A DNA stretch of 7,968 nucleotides, from contig BNZR01000061.1 of the NCBI GenBank assembly GCA_026001245.1, forward strand, positions 1 to 7,968. The letters are read 5' to 3'. This document shows, in pieces, positions 1 to 6,553 of this stretch; within the stretch, counting starts at the first letter, position 1, and the number at the start of each line of letters is the position of its first letter. Origin of the DNA: Clostridia bacterium. GTDB taxonomy: Bacteria; Bacillota_A; Clostridia; Oscillospirales; UBA929. Under the pieces are notes generated by a model. That model had not been told where the DNA came from and searched no databases. It saw nothing but the letters and a program-made list of their open reading frames with translations. A program made the position numbers and the translations under genes.

Positions 1-1
1 C

Positions 2-1132
2 CTCGCGCAGGAGGAGTCACGCTCCTTATCGGACAATGTCACTTGGGGGAAACGTAAATCCATGTCAGACGGGAACATCAGCCTACCGTGGTCTGCTTTC
101 CTCGGATACCGCAAGGGCGAGGACGGCTTGCCCGAAATTGTACCCGAAGAAGCTGAAATTGTCCGTCAAATCTACCGCCTATTCATGGAAGGCAAAAGCT
201 ACTCGGCGATTGCCAAAATCCTCACGACTCAAGGAACGCCGTCGCCCACCGGCAAGGACAAATGGTCGCTTGCCACAATCCGCAACATTCTCACCAACGA
301 AACCCACCGCGGCTCCAAACGCCTGCAAAAGACCTACACCACCAATTACCTCACGAAAGCCACCAAGCCGAATGATGGCGAGCTGCCAAGCTACTATATT
401 GAGGATAGTCACGCCGCAATAATACCGCCCGACGAGTGGGATGCGGTGCAAGCCGAAATTGCCAGACGGAAAGAACTCGGCCGCCCTATAAGCTGCCAGA
501 CGCCGTTCTCTACGAAAATCATCTGCGGTGACTGCGGAGCGTTTTTCGGACGGAAAGTGTGGCAAAGCAATACCAAGTGGCGACAGATTGTGTGGCGGTG
601 CAATGACCGCTACAACAAGCGCGGCAAGCGCGATTGCCATACATCGCAGGTCGATGAGAAGAATCTGATGGCGGGATTCATAAAGGCGTTTAATCAGCTG
701 ATGACCTTTCGCGACGGTCTCATAGAGGATTGCCGGACGGTTCAGGCTATGCTTTGCGATACGACTGATATTGATAATGAAATTGCCGAACTGGAGCAAG
801 AAGTCGAGGTTGTCGAGGGCTTGGCGCGGCAAGCGATACAGACCAACGCCCGTGAGGTCATCGACCAATCGGAGTGGTCAGAAAGGAATGGCAAGTACCT
901 CAACCGCCACGTCGAAGCCACCAAGCGGCTGGAGGAACTCGACAAACTGAAAACGGAGTGCCTCGGCAAGAGCAAAGTGCTTGAGGTCTTCATTCGGGAT
1001 ATCAAGAAACAAGAAACGGTTATCACCGACTGGGACGAGAACCTTTGGGCGGCTACGGTCGAGAGCGTGACGGTCGGCGTGGACGGAAAGCTGACATTCA
1101 AGTTTAAGAACGGCAGTGAAGTCACAGTGTGA
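2..1132 (+). CDS. Large serine recombinase, C-terminal part (5' end outside window)
   Basis: Site-specific DNA recombinase of the large serine (resolvase/invertase-type) family, which integrates or excises mobile elements at att sites. The frame is open from the left edge: the residues before the first in-frame ATG (position 62) read LAQEESRSLSDNVTWGKRKS, the typical end of the resolvase domain and its linker helix, so that ATG is internal and the catalytic Ser domain lies left of the window. Next comes the recombinase DNA-binding domain (LGYRKGEDGLPEIVPEEA, then a helical region to about base 370). A zinc ribbon follows, with CxxC cysteines at bases 524 and 533 and further cysteines at 599 and 635. 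A Glu/Lys-rich coiled coil (about bases 770-1010) and a short beta-rich tail end the protein at TGA 1130-1132. The visible part is uninterrupted and ends in a good terminator, so the gene may be intact. Family assignment is confident; target site and parent element cannot be told. Confidence 0.9.
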   Translation, partial: LAQEESRSLSDNVTWGKRKSMSDGNISLPWSAFLGYRKGEDGLPEIVPEEAEIVRQIYRLFMEGKSYSAIAKILTTQGTPSPTGKDKWSLATIRNILTNETHRGSKRLQKTYTTNYLTKATKPNDGELPSYYIEDSHAAIIPPDEWDAVQAEIARRKELGRPISCQTPFSTKIICGDCGAFFGRKVWQSNTKWRQIVWRCNDRYNKRGKRDCHTSQVDEKNLMAGFIKAFNQLMTFRDGLIEDCRTVQAMLCDTTDIDNEIAELEQEVEVVEGLARQAIQTNAREVIDQSEWSERNGKYLNRHVEATKRLEELDKLKTECLGKSKVLEVFIRDIKKQETVITDWDENLWAATVESVTVGVDGKLTFKFKNGSEVTV

Positions 1133-1143
1133 ATATAGATTAG

Positions 1144-1181
1144 AAACGGCTCGTGCGATGTGAAGCATGGGCTGTTTTTTT
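1144..1181 (+). terminator. Rho-independent terminator after the recombinase
   Basis: An 11 bp stem pairs 1146-1156 with 1165-1175 (including three G-U pairs) around an 8 nt loop and runs into seven T residues (1175-1181). The flanking A residues at 1144-1145 can pair with the first Ts. It lies 11 bp after the recombinase stop codon, exactly where a terminator for that gene is expected. Confidence 0.8.
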
Positions 1182-1191
1182 ATGCTCTCAG

Positions 1192-1288
1192 GTAATCGTT
1201 AAATTTCAGGTGGTTTCGGTGCATTTTTAATCCGAGCGGTGCATTTTCAAGTGTAATCGTTAAAAGACACAGCCGAGCGGTGCATTTT
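1192..1288. repeat. Short repeat cluster, possible insertion-sequence end
   Basis: CGGTGCATTTT occurs three times (1217-1227, 1237-1247, 1278-1288). The last two copies extend leftwards to CCGAGCGGTGCATTTT (1232-1247, 1273-1288). GTAATCGTTAAA occurs twice (1192-1203, 1253-1264). The first two CGGTGCATTTT copies are exactly 20 bp apart. The cluster ends where homology to a second recombinase begins. Multiple short subterminal repeats of this sort are typical of IS21-family ends, so I infer a residual IS terminus; no transposase gene remains in the window, and the assignment is tentative. Alternatives are a recombinase att region or a regulator-binding array. Confidence 0.6.
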
Positions 1289-2110
1289 ATCAATATCAAG
1301 CACCGTTTCCAAAAAAGCTACACGGTGGACTTCCTGACCAAAAAGAAAAAGATGAACGAAGGCGAGATACCGCAATATTATGTGGAAAACTCTCACGAGG
1401 GTATCATCGAGCCGCTCGTCTACGAGATGGTTCAACAGGAAATGGCTCGGCGCAAACCCGGCAAGAACCGCCACAGCGGGGTCGGGCTATTCGCAAGCCG
1501 TATTAAATGCGGCGACTGCGGCGGCTGGTACGGCTCAAAAGTCTGGCACAGCAACACCAAGTACCGACGGACAATCTGGCAATGCAATCACAAGTTCAAG
1601 AACGACGGAAAATGCAAGACGCCGAACCTCGACGAGGAATCAATCAAGTCGCTTTTCGCCTCGGCGGTCAACAAGCTGCTCGCCGACAAAAACGAGATTA
1701 TCGCCAACTTCGCCACGGTACGGGACGCGCTCTTTTCCACCGCCGATATTGAAGCCGAGGAAAAGGAACTCAAAAGCGAGTTGTCGGTGGTCGCGGAACT
1801 GATGCAGAAATACATCGAGGAGAACGCCCGCGTCGCTCTCGACCAAGCGGAGTACCAAGAACGCTACGACGGGCTGGTCACACGCTTCGACAAGGTGAAG
1901 GCTCGGTACGATGAGGTCACAGGTCTAATCTCGGAGCGGAAGGCTCGCGGCGAGATGATGGACGCCTTTATCGCCGAATTGCAAAAGCAGGACGGGTTTA
2001 TAACCGAGTTTGACGAGCGGCTCTGGTACACGCTCGTAGACTATGCCACGGTCTATAAGGAAAGCGACGTGCGGTTCACATTCAAGAACGGCGCGGAGAT
2101 ACAGGCATAA
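1289..2110 (+). pseudogene. Second large serine recombinase remnant, N-terminus lost
   Basis: Homologous to the C-terminal half of large serine recombinases but divergent from the upstream one: FQKSYTVDFLTKKKK...GEIPQYYVENSHEGII aligns with LQKTYTTNYLTKATK...GELPSYYIEDSHAAII. It contains the zinc ribbon (CGDCGGWYG, cysteine codons at 1508 and 1517; further cysteines at 1583 and 1613), a coiled coil (about bases 1750-1980) and the C-terminal tail, ending at TAA 2108-2110. The frame can be opened at a GTG at 1280, but that codon lies inside the CGGTGCATTTT repeat and has no ribosome binding site, so I do not consider it a real start. The resolvase catalytic domain and most of the recombinase domain are absent, replaced by the repeat cluster. 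It cannot recombine DNA; at most it could yield a DNA-binding fragment. The two copies are too different to be a recent duplication, so successive element insertions are more likely. Confidence 0.85.
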
Positions 2111-2124
2111 CTGGACATCACACC

Positions 2125-2150
2125 AGCTCGCCTTTTAGCGAGTTATTTTA
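2125..2150 (+). terminator. Weak hairpin terminator after the recombinase remnant
   Basis: A 7 bp stem, 2125-2131 with 2138-2144 (one G-U pair), with a 6 nt loop is followed by ATTTTA. It lies 15 bp after the remnant's stop codon, between two convergent genes. The T tract is short, so termination is probably inefficient; the other strand has no T tract. Confidence 0.45.
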
Positions 2151-2348
2151 GGTTGACCCCCACGCCGTATTGCAATGACTACAATACATTGCTTTTCTAT
2201 CACGCATTTCATGGCAATAGGGACATTCTACCAAATCATCAATATTTAGTCCCACCAGTGTTCGATGAAAGCATTTTGAACAATAAAACGTATCTCCTTC
2301 ATCCCAGAGAGTGTTGGAATCCTCGTTTCCACAATTTGCACATTCCAT
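2148..2348 (-). CDS. Small double zinc-ribbon protein (66 aa)
   Basis: Function unknown. The protein contains four CxxC knuckles at residues 3/6, 23/26, 42/45 and 56/59, which reads as two consecutive zinc ribbons separated by an acidic linker (LNIDDLVE). There is no membrane segment or signal peptide. Such small ribbons usually mediate protein-protein or nucleic-acid contacts, but nothing here decides between them. The start is supported by GGAGG eight bases upstream of ATG 2348. It lies 20 bp after the stop of the 166-aa membrane protein, so the two are probably co-transcribed. It converges on the recombinase remnant, with 37 bp between stop codons. It is intact and, given eight appropriately spaced cysteines, very likely a real protein. 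Confidence 0.8.
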   Translation of the reverse strand: MECANCGNEDSNTLWDEGDTFYCSKCFHRTLVGLNIDDLVECPYCHEMRDRKAMYCSHCNTAWGST

Positions 2349-2368
2349 AGATCATACCTCCATACATT

Positions 2369-2869
2369 TTATAGTTTTGGTTTTGGCAACTTAATATTCG
2401 TGTTGCCGCCAAGGATACTCGCACTAATACCGACAATCGCTATAACAGCCAACGCCCCAGTAGACGCAATTTTCCAGATGAACTTTTTATTCTCTGTATC
2501 TTTGCTGTCAGCTATTTTTGTAACTTCCATCATTTTATCTAAGTAATATTTCTTCTCTTCAAAAGGCAAATTTTCTTTTTCCACACAGTCTTTTAATGTA
2601 CCGAGTACCATGTTGTATACGTCGAAGCACTGCTTGCTACTTGCTGAATTGTCTTCCAGTGCCTTTTCCATAACTCCTTTATAGTCAGTCAATGCTTGTA
2701 AAGTCATTTTGGCAAAGTCAGGGAATTGCTCTAATGCTTTCTTTGCAACTTCAGGTTCCATATTCTGTAGCATAGAGGCAAAAGTCATAACCTTATCCTT
2801 TGTTATATGCCTGAAATCCGGAATATTTAGTTGGTGCAATACCTGTTGTTCGGTTAGTTGACTGTCCAT
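2369..2869 (-). CDS. C-terminally membrane-anchored helical protein (166 aa), unknown function
   Basis: I do not recognise a characterised family, although the N-terminal stretch (LNIPDFRHITKDKVMTFASM, then MEPEVAKKALEQFPDF) looks like that of conserved uncharacterised Bacillota proteins. Residues 1-125 are predicted soluble and helical with alternating Lys/Glu. A single hydrophobic segment lies at about residues 131-154 (FIWKIASTGALAVIAIVGIS), followed by a short basic Pro-Lys tail, so the topology looks tail-anchored with the bulk in the cytoplasm. There is no N-terminal signal peptide. AAGGAGGG seven bases upstream supports ATG 2869. Base composition is clearly more AT-rich than the flanking recombinases, suggesting separate origin. 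The zinc-ribbon gene follows 20 bp downstream. It begins just after the inverted-repeat structure at 2932-3021, which may hold its promoter, though I see no convincing -35/-10 pair. Confidence 0.8.
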   Translation of the reverse strand: MDSQLTEQQVLHQLNIPDFRHITKDKVMTFASMLQNMEPEVAKKALEQFPDFAKMTLQALTDYKGVMEKALEDNSASSKQCFDVYNMVLGTLKDCVEKENLPFEEKKYYLDKMMEVTKIADSKDTENKKFIWKIASTGALAVIAIVGISASILGGNTNIKLPKPKL

Positions 2870-2898
2870 GGAATATCCCTCCTTACCCTTATATGTAT

Positions 2899-3240
2899 TT
2901 AAGCCGCTATTGTGGTAGTGTTTCCAAACCTTTTGACGTTTCTAAATTCCGTTGGGTGCAAATGCACCCTTTTTATGAACCTTGCACCCTTTTGAATTTC
3001 GGGCAAAAAGGAAACGTCAAATTGTATCAAAGACGGGGTTATTATTTCGATGTATATGCACTTAATGCGCCCCTCGTAGCGCGGCAACAATGCTTTGAGA
3101 GCGTCAAGGTTGTCGCCGTGTATGAGCATATTGCCGGTGTCGCTGTCGCCGTGCGTGTACTGCGGTTCGAGTATGCGATACGGCACGTTTTGGTGGTGGT
3201 TTATGACTTTATCTTTGCCGAGCCAAGTTAATATGGGCAT
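2899..3240 (-). pseudogene. Truncated type III-like DNA methyltransferase (Mod), N-terminus only
   Basis: An adenine-specific DNA methyltransferase of the type III Mod kind, reduced to its first 64 residues. The start (MPILTWLGKDKVINHHQ) and the AdoMet-region motif NMLIHGDNLDALKALLPRYE (residues 37-56) are characteristic. The conserved continuation is IKCIYIDPPYNTG, carrying the catalytic DPPY; here it reads IKCIYI then EIITPS, so homology is lost at about base 3047, one residue before the catalytic motif. The frame continues through unrelated sequence, including the palindrome, to a stop at 2899. ATG 3240 has AAAGGAGG seven bases upstream and lies 19 bp after the ATPase stop, so it was the fourth cistron of the ABC-3C operon. 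The product cannot methylate DNA. No restriction subunit (Res) is visible. Identification from the N-terminus is confident; whether the parent system was a full type III R-M or a methyltransferase dedicated to ABC-3C is unknown. Confidence 0.82.
2932..3021. repeat. Nested ~90 bp imperfect palindrome with 20 bp direct repeats
   Basis: The outer arms TTTGACGTTTC (2932-2942) and GAAACGTCAAA (3011-3021) are a perfect 11 bp inverted repeat. Inside them AAATTC (2944-2949) faces GAATTT (2994-2999), and GGGTGCA (2954-2960) faces TGCACCC twice (2963-2969 and 2983-2989). The two TGCACCC copies extend to TGCACCCTTTT and are 20 bp apart. The structure sits immediately beyond the point where the methyltransferase homology stops (about 3047) and upstream of the 166-aa gene. 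It could be the end of a mobile element, a resolution or replication site, or an operator. I do not recognise the element. Confidence 0.7.
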
Positions 3241-3259
3241 TGGTGTGCCTCCTTTGCGG

Positions 3260-4957
3260 TTATTCTTCGTCTGCGGGGTCGTCGAGTTCAAACGACAGTT
3301 GCGGTGGAATACTGTCGAACTGCTCGCCATATAACGCGCCATTGTCTTCCGATAATTCAAGGCGTATCGTATCTTCAAGCAATTTTCTGTAATCGCCTTT
3401 TTCGTCAACAGCAATGAATATCTGCTTGCCGGACGGACAGTTGCGATACGCCTCGGTAATTGTAGCGAACGGCTTTGGTGATATGGAATCGAAAACTTGT
3501 GAATCGTGAACCAAAATGGGCAGACACCGTGTGTGGAGAACGCAAAGGTCGAATAATACAAGTCCGCGCAACGCCGTGCCTGTTCCTCTGCCTGTCGCAA
3601 ATTGATAATCACTGATGCCCTTGATTTTTAGGCGAGGGGCATTTAACGGGCTGTCGCTCATTTCAGCAAGTATGCGGGACATTTCGGTGTTTATTGCGCT
3701 TTCAATAACACCAAGTTGCTCGCTCGTGCGTTCTACAAGCCTGCTCTCTGCCGCGCGATGAACTTCACCGCTGTTTTGAGCTTTGTCGTAACCATCGTTA
3801 ATTCTGCGCAGCCGTTCCAGCTCGATACTGATTTCGCTTGTACGCCGTGCAATTCTTGCGCTGACGTTTGGGATTTCGTTTTCTTCCGCAATATGCGCAA
3901 TACGGGAGTTGAAATCGGCTATATCACGTTCCGCGCTGTTAATGGCAGACAGATAGTAGCTTCTCGCATTTGCGAATTCATCGCATAATATAGTCTGTAA
4001 TTTTCGATGAAATCCTTGTATCTCACCTATTAAGTGCAATTCTGCGTTCGGGAAAAATGTGCGCAATTCATCGAAATCATCAGTGATTGCACCGCTCTTT
4101 ATGCCGAGATATTCGTCATTTCTGGCGAGTTTGCTTTCGTAGTAAACTTTTCGTCTTTCGATTTTTTCACGTTCTGTTTCAAGTGTATCTATCATTTGAC
4201 GCGCTTCGGTTGAGCTAAATAGTTCTTCCGGGGAGAATTCACCCTTGGTCAGCCGAGCAATATCGTTTTCCAGTTGCTGTATTCTTTGTTGATTAGCGTA
4301 ATGTTCAATCGGAGTTAGCGTAAAGTCGGATGAGAATTCCGGCACACCCATTTTTTGTGCTTGTTCATAAAATTTATACATATCTCGCTTTTGGGTTTCA
4401 TCGCTTTTTAATGTTTGAACTTCTTCATATTCCTCTTGATTTCTATAAAATCCAAACAACTTTAACAACGCGCTCATAGATGTATCTTTGGTTTCGTTTG
4501 CTGATGCTTTGAGCGGATTATTGCCTATAATATTCCCTTTTGCCATTATCCGAATATACCGCCCCACAATCTTGTGAAACGGCGCGCCGAAAACGTCCAT
4601 CTTATAGTGGTCAAATAGGAATTGGCGGTAGTCATCGATGGAAATTGTGCGTTCAACCTCGGCGTATGTACCTTTGCATACGCTGACTACGCCGCTGTTC
4701 CAAAATTCGCGAGTGAATTTATGCTCGCCGTCATAAAACTTGAATGTAAAATTAATCTTATGTTGGCTGTATTTGAAACGAGCTTTGATATCCGCAAGGT
4801 TCGAGTATCTGTTCTCGCCGAACACAAAGCCAAGCACCGTTAAGAACGTGCTTTTGCCGACATCGTTTCCGGTGCCGAATATCGTGTTAAGCCCCTCGCG
4901 AAAAATAATAGGCTCGCCTTGCGTTTTGAAATCGTCAGATTGAATTTCCACCAACAT
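3260..4957 (-). CDS. ABC/SMC-like ATPase of an ABC-3C system (DUF2326 type, 565 aa)
   Basis: Predicted nucleotide-driven DNA-associated ATPase, cytoplasmic, related to Rad50/SMC/RecN-type ABC ATPases. The N-terminus has the family pattern of a GLNTIFG strand followed by the Walker A loop NDVGKST (Lys35). The middle (about residues 190-420) is long, charged and helical with several coiled-coil stretches (e.g. TLETEREKIERRKVYYESKL), the usual hairpin insertion. The C-terminal ATPase half carries the signature-like ATGRGTGTALRGL (about 454-466), then the Walker B-type strand ILVHDSQVFDSI with Asp485, and the final strand KQIFIAVDEKGDY; the HDS...FD motif is typical of DUF2326. No transmembrane segments, so not a transporter. 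GGAGGA eight bases upstream supports ATG 4957, which overlaps the end of the middle-component gene by 23 bp, implying translational coupling. All three visible ATPase motifs are present, so it is probably active. The truncated methyltransferase follows 19 bp downstream. Confidence 0.85.
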   Translation of the reverse strand: MLVEIQSDDFKTQGEPIIFREGLNTIFGTGNDVGKSTFLTVLGFVFGENRYSNLADIKARFKYSQHKINFTFKFYDGEHKFTREFWNSGVVSVCKGTYAEVERTISIDDYRQFLFDHYKMDVFGAPFHKIVGRYIRIMAKGNIIGNNPLKASANETKDTSMSALLKLFGFYRNQEEYEEVQTLKSDETQKRDMYKFYEQAQKMGVPEFSSDFTLTPIEHYANQQRIQQLENDIARLTKGEFSPEELFSSTEARQMIDTLETEREKIERRKVYYESKLARNDEYLGIKSGAITDDFDELRTFFPNAELHLIGEIQGFHRKLQTILCDEFANARSYYLSAINSAERDIADFNSRIAHIAEENEIPNVSARIARRTSEISIELERLRRINDGYDKAQNSGEVHRAAESRLVERTSEQLGVIESAINTEMSRILAEMSDSPLNAPRLKIKGISDYQFATGRGTGTALRGLVLFDLCVLHTRCLPILVHDSQVFDSISPKPFATITEAYRNCPSGKQIFIAVDEKGDYRKLLEDTIRLELSEDNGALYGEQFDSIPPQLSFELDDPADEE

Positions 4958-5177
4958 AAGTCAATTCCTCCGTATCATCTCGGAAAGCTATCTGCCGCAG
5001 AGCAAAAAGCGCGTCTAACGCCTCAACGAACAATTGCAAATCAGCACTTAGTCTGTTTCTAACCGTGGCAAATAGTTTAGTTGCGGACGTGTCGCCGTTT
5101 TTCAAGATGCCGAGTATTAGCGAAAAGTACGGCAAGATGCTCTCGTCATATGTGGTAACTTTATCGGGCATATGCAT
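4935..5177 (-). CDS. ABC-3C middle component (80 aa)
   Basis: Small adaptor-type protein that in ABC-3C systems links the ATPase to the third component; the family is small, mostly helical and probably winged-helix-like. The pattern MPDKVTTYDESILPYFSLILGIL followed by a short helical core (LQLFVEALDALFALRQI) and a C-terminal beta strand (ELTYV) resembles the MC6/MC7 group. I cannot decide the subfamily. The frame is open from a GTG at 5192, but GAGGTG (5185-5190) lies seven bases before ATG 5177 and would be inside the coding region with the GTG start, so I choose 5177; ATG 5171 is an alternative. It overlaps the preceding gene by 17 bp and the following ATPase gene by 23 bp, in different frames, the arrangement of tightly coupled subunits of one complex. 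Confidence 0.78.
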   Translation of the reverse strand: MHMPDKVTTYDESILPYFSLILGILKNGDTSATKLFATVRNRLSADLQLFVEALDALFALRQIAFRDDTEELTYVGGNSI

Positions 5178-6501
5178 CGTTGAACACCTCACAATTCTGA
5201 ACGAAGAATGACGCTACTATGCGGCAGGTTGATTTATCGTCCGTTTTCGCTTGCTCCGCTATCCAGTCTACAATTATATTGAATATGCTTTGCCGTGATT
5301 GTTTGCCGAGCATCGTATCGCAAAAGTCCTGTATTTGTTCGGCTATCATCGTAAACTTAATGCGTTTCTTGCCGAGCGGAATGGGTTCGTCCTTTAATCG
5401 CTTGAACGTTTCTTCAATAAAACAGTAATGCTCTTGAACATCGCGGCGAATGTCACGGATAAGCGAAAGGTTGTCCATATCGTTAGGAATCTTCTGCGTT
5501 ATGCGCAGCGGACTATACCGAAGTTCGGTGGTTTTCCCCATTTCAGCAAGTTTTCGCTGTGACTCGGCAATCTCCTCATCGGTCTGGCAAGAGATAACAC
5601 GCAAAACATCTTCAATACTACTGTCAATTTTTGAAGTGCGTTTTATCGTATCGATATCAGCAGAGAGTGCAAGTTGACTTTTAATTTTAGCAAGGTCAAA
5701 CACATATGTGAAACCCTTATCTGCTTTATACATTTCTGCGTGCTTTTTACAAAGCAGGATTTTATTTTTCCGCAACTTGCTCCAAGCGTCAAACGTGGAA
5801 TCGCCTATATCCGCCAACGCACATAACGCCTCGAAGTCTTCTGTCCCAACCACATCAAGTATATCTTGCGGCAGTACATCAACAATGCCTGTGTTGCGCT
5901 GTTGATTGCTGCCGCTTTCAATTATCAACTGGTCATCACACGTCTTGCCATTTTCAGGGTACATACAACGCCCGCCGACTTCCTCAAACAAACGCAACAG
6001 GTCTTCAGCGGAAACGGATAGTTCATTGGAAAATTCAGTTAAGCCGTCCGTTGGCTTACGCGACTTCCTGCCGCCGTTTTTCCCTGCCGCAATCTCATTG
6101 AGTATGTCAACAAACATTTCCGTTAGTCTGTTCGGCATATCGGTTGGTTCGACATCAATTCCGTGATTTCGCACAGTTTTGATTAATTGCTCCCGCCCTA
6201 CATCGGATATGTTCCAAATAAGATTCTCGAATTCTTCTTTGCTGTCACTGTTTATGCGCTTGATAATCATTTTTGCTTTGTCGGCGACGATGTTTCGGTC
6301 GCCTTCATAGATGTAACGTAAAAGCCGAGCATTTTCACCTATTTTATAAGGGTAGTAATGGCCTTGTGCGGCATCTTCCTTTTCAATCTTTGTGCGCGGC
6401 TTTTTCATAATGGCGTTGATTAGAGCAACAACGAATCCGTCTGTGTTTTTACCCGCACTTAAAAAGGGAGAAAGCATATTTGCAAACTCATAAAACTCCA
6501 T
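5161..6501 (-). CDS. ABC-3C third component (CTD-type protein, 446 aa), promoter-proximal
   Basis: First gene of the operon and the likely effector or target-recognition partner of the ATPase in an ABC three-component system. It is soluble, with no signal peptide or membrane segment. Residues 1-135 form a helical N-terminal region (LRYIYEGDRNIVADKAKMII), followed by a basic Gly/Lys/Arg linker (about 140-150). A central region has Cys179, Cys188, Cys251 and His254 (CMYPENGKTC ... ILLCKKHAEMY), which I read as a zinc-binding, HNH/treble-clef-like core; I cannot identify complete nuclease catalytic residues. The C-terminal 150 residues are again helical (SLIRDIRRDVQEHYCFIEE ... SIFNIIVDWIAEQA) and correspond to the ABC-3C-type C-terminal domain. 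AGGGGTGG upstream supports ATG 6501. Assignment rests partly on context with the middle component and DUF2326 ATPase; the exact CTD class is uncertain. Confidence 0.75.
   Translation of the reverse strand: MEFYEFANMLSPFLSAGKNTDGFVVALINAIMKKPRTKIEKEDAAQGHYYPYKIGENARLLRYIYEGDRNIVADKAKMIIKRINSDSKEEFENLIWNISDVGREQLIKTVRNHGIDVEPTDMPNRLTEMFVDILNEIAAGKNGGRKSRKPTDGLTEFSNELSVSAEDLLRLFEEVGGRCMYPENGKTCDDQLIIESGSNQQRNTGIVDVLPQDILDVVGTEDFEALCALADIGDSTFDAWSKLRKNKILLCKKHAEMYKADKGFTYVFDLAKIKSQLALSADIDTIKRTSKIDSSIEDVLRVISCQTDEEIAESQRKLAEMGKTTELRYSPLRITQKIPNDMDNLSLIRDIRRDVQEHYCFIEETFKRLKDEPIPLGKKRIKFTMIAEQIQDFCDTMLGKQSRQSIFNIIVDWIAEQAKTDDKSTCRIVASFFVQNCEVFNDAYAR
5185..5190 (-). promoter_or_regulatory. Ribosome binding site that decides the middle-component start
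   Basis: GAGGTG lies seven bases before ATG 5177, inside the 3' end of the upstream gene. It overlaps the alternative GTG start codon at 5192-5190, which argues for initiation at 5177 and for translation coupled to the upstream cistron. Confidence 0.65.
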
Positions 6502-6528
6502 TCGATGCCACCCCTTTCAAGTGAAGTT

Positions 6529-6553
6529 GTTCCTTACTGTTCCAAACCGTTCC
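6529..6553. repeat. Three GTTCC repeats in exact 10 bp phase
   Basis: GTTCC starts at 6529, 6539 and 6549, one every 10 bp (GGAAC on the transcribed minus strand). The cluster lies 28-52 bases before the start codon of the first ABC-3C gene and downstream of its promoter, so it is in the mRNA leader. One helical turn per unit suggests a cooperative protein-binding array, or a repeated motif in the RNA; it may also be chance. Confidence 0.5.

Noticed and set aside
179..868. Long minus-strand frame of 229 codons
   Set aside because: It is antisense to the recombinase, whose zinc ribbon and family motifs prove the plus-strand reading.
1217..1288. Repeats as a CRISPR array
   Set aside because: Units are only 11-16 bp and spacers 9-30 bp of irregular length; no cas gene is present.
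3241..3612. N-terminal extension of the methyltransferase frame, overlapping the ATPase gene
   Set aside because: It is a shadow of the ATPase coding strand in another frame; the conserved protein begins at ATG 3240 with its own ribosome binding site.
3260..4957. ATPase as an ABC transporter subunit
   Set aside because: No membrane partner, a coiled-coil insertion between the ATPase halves and DUF2326-type HDS/FD motifs point to the SMC/Rad50-like branch.
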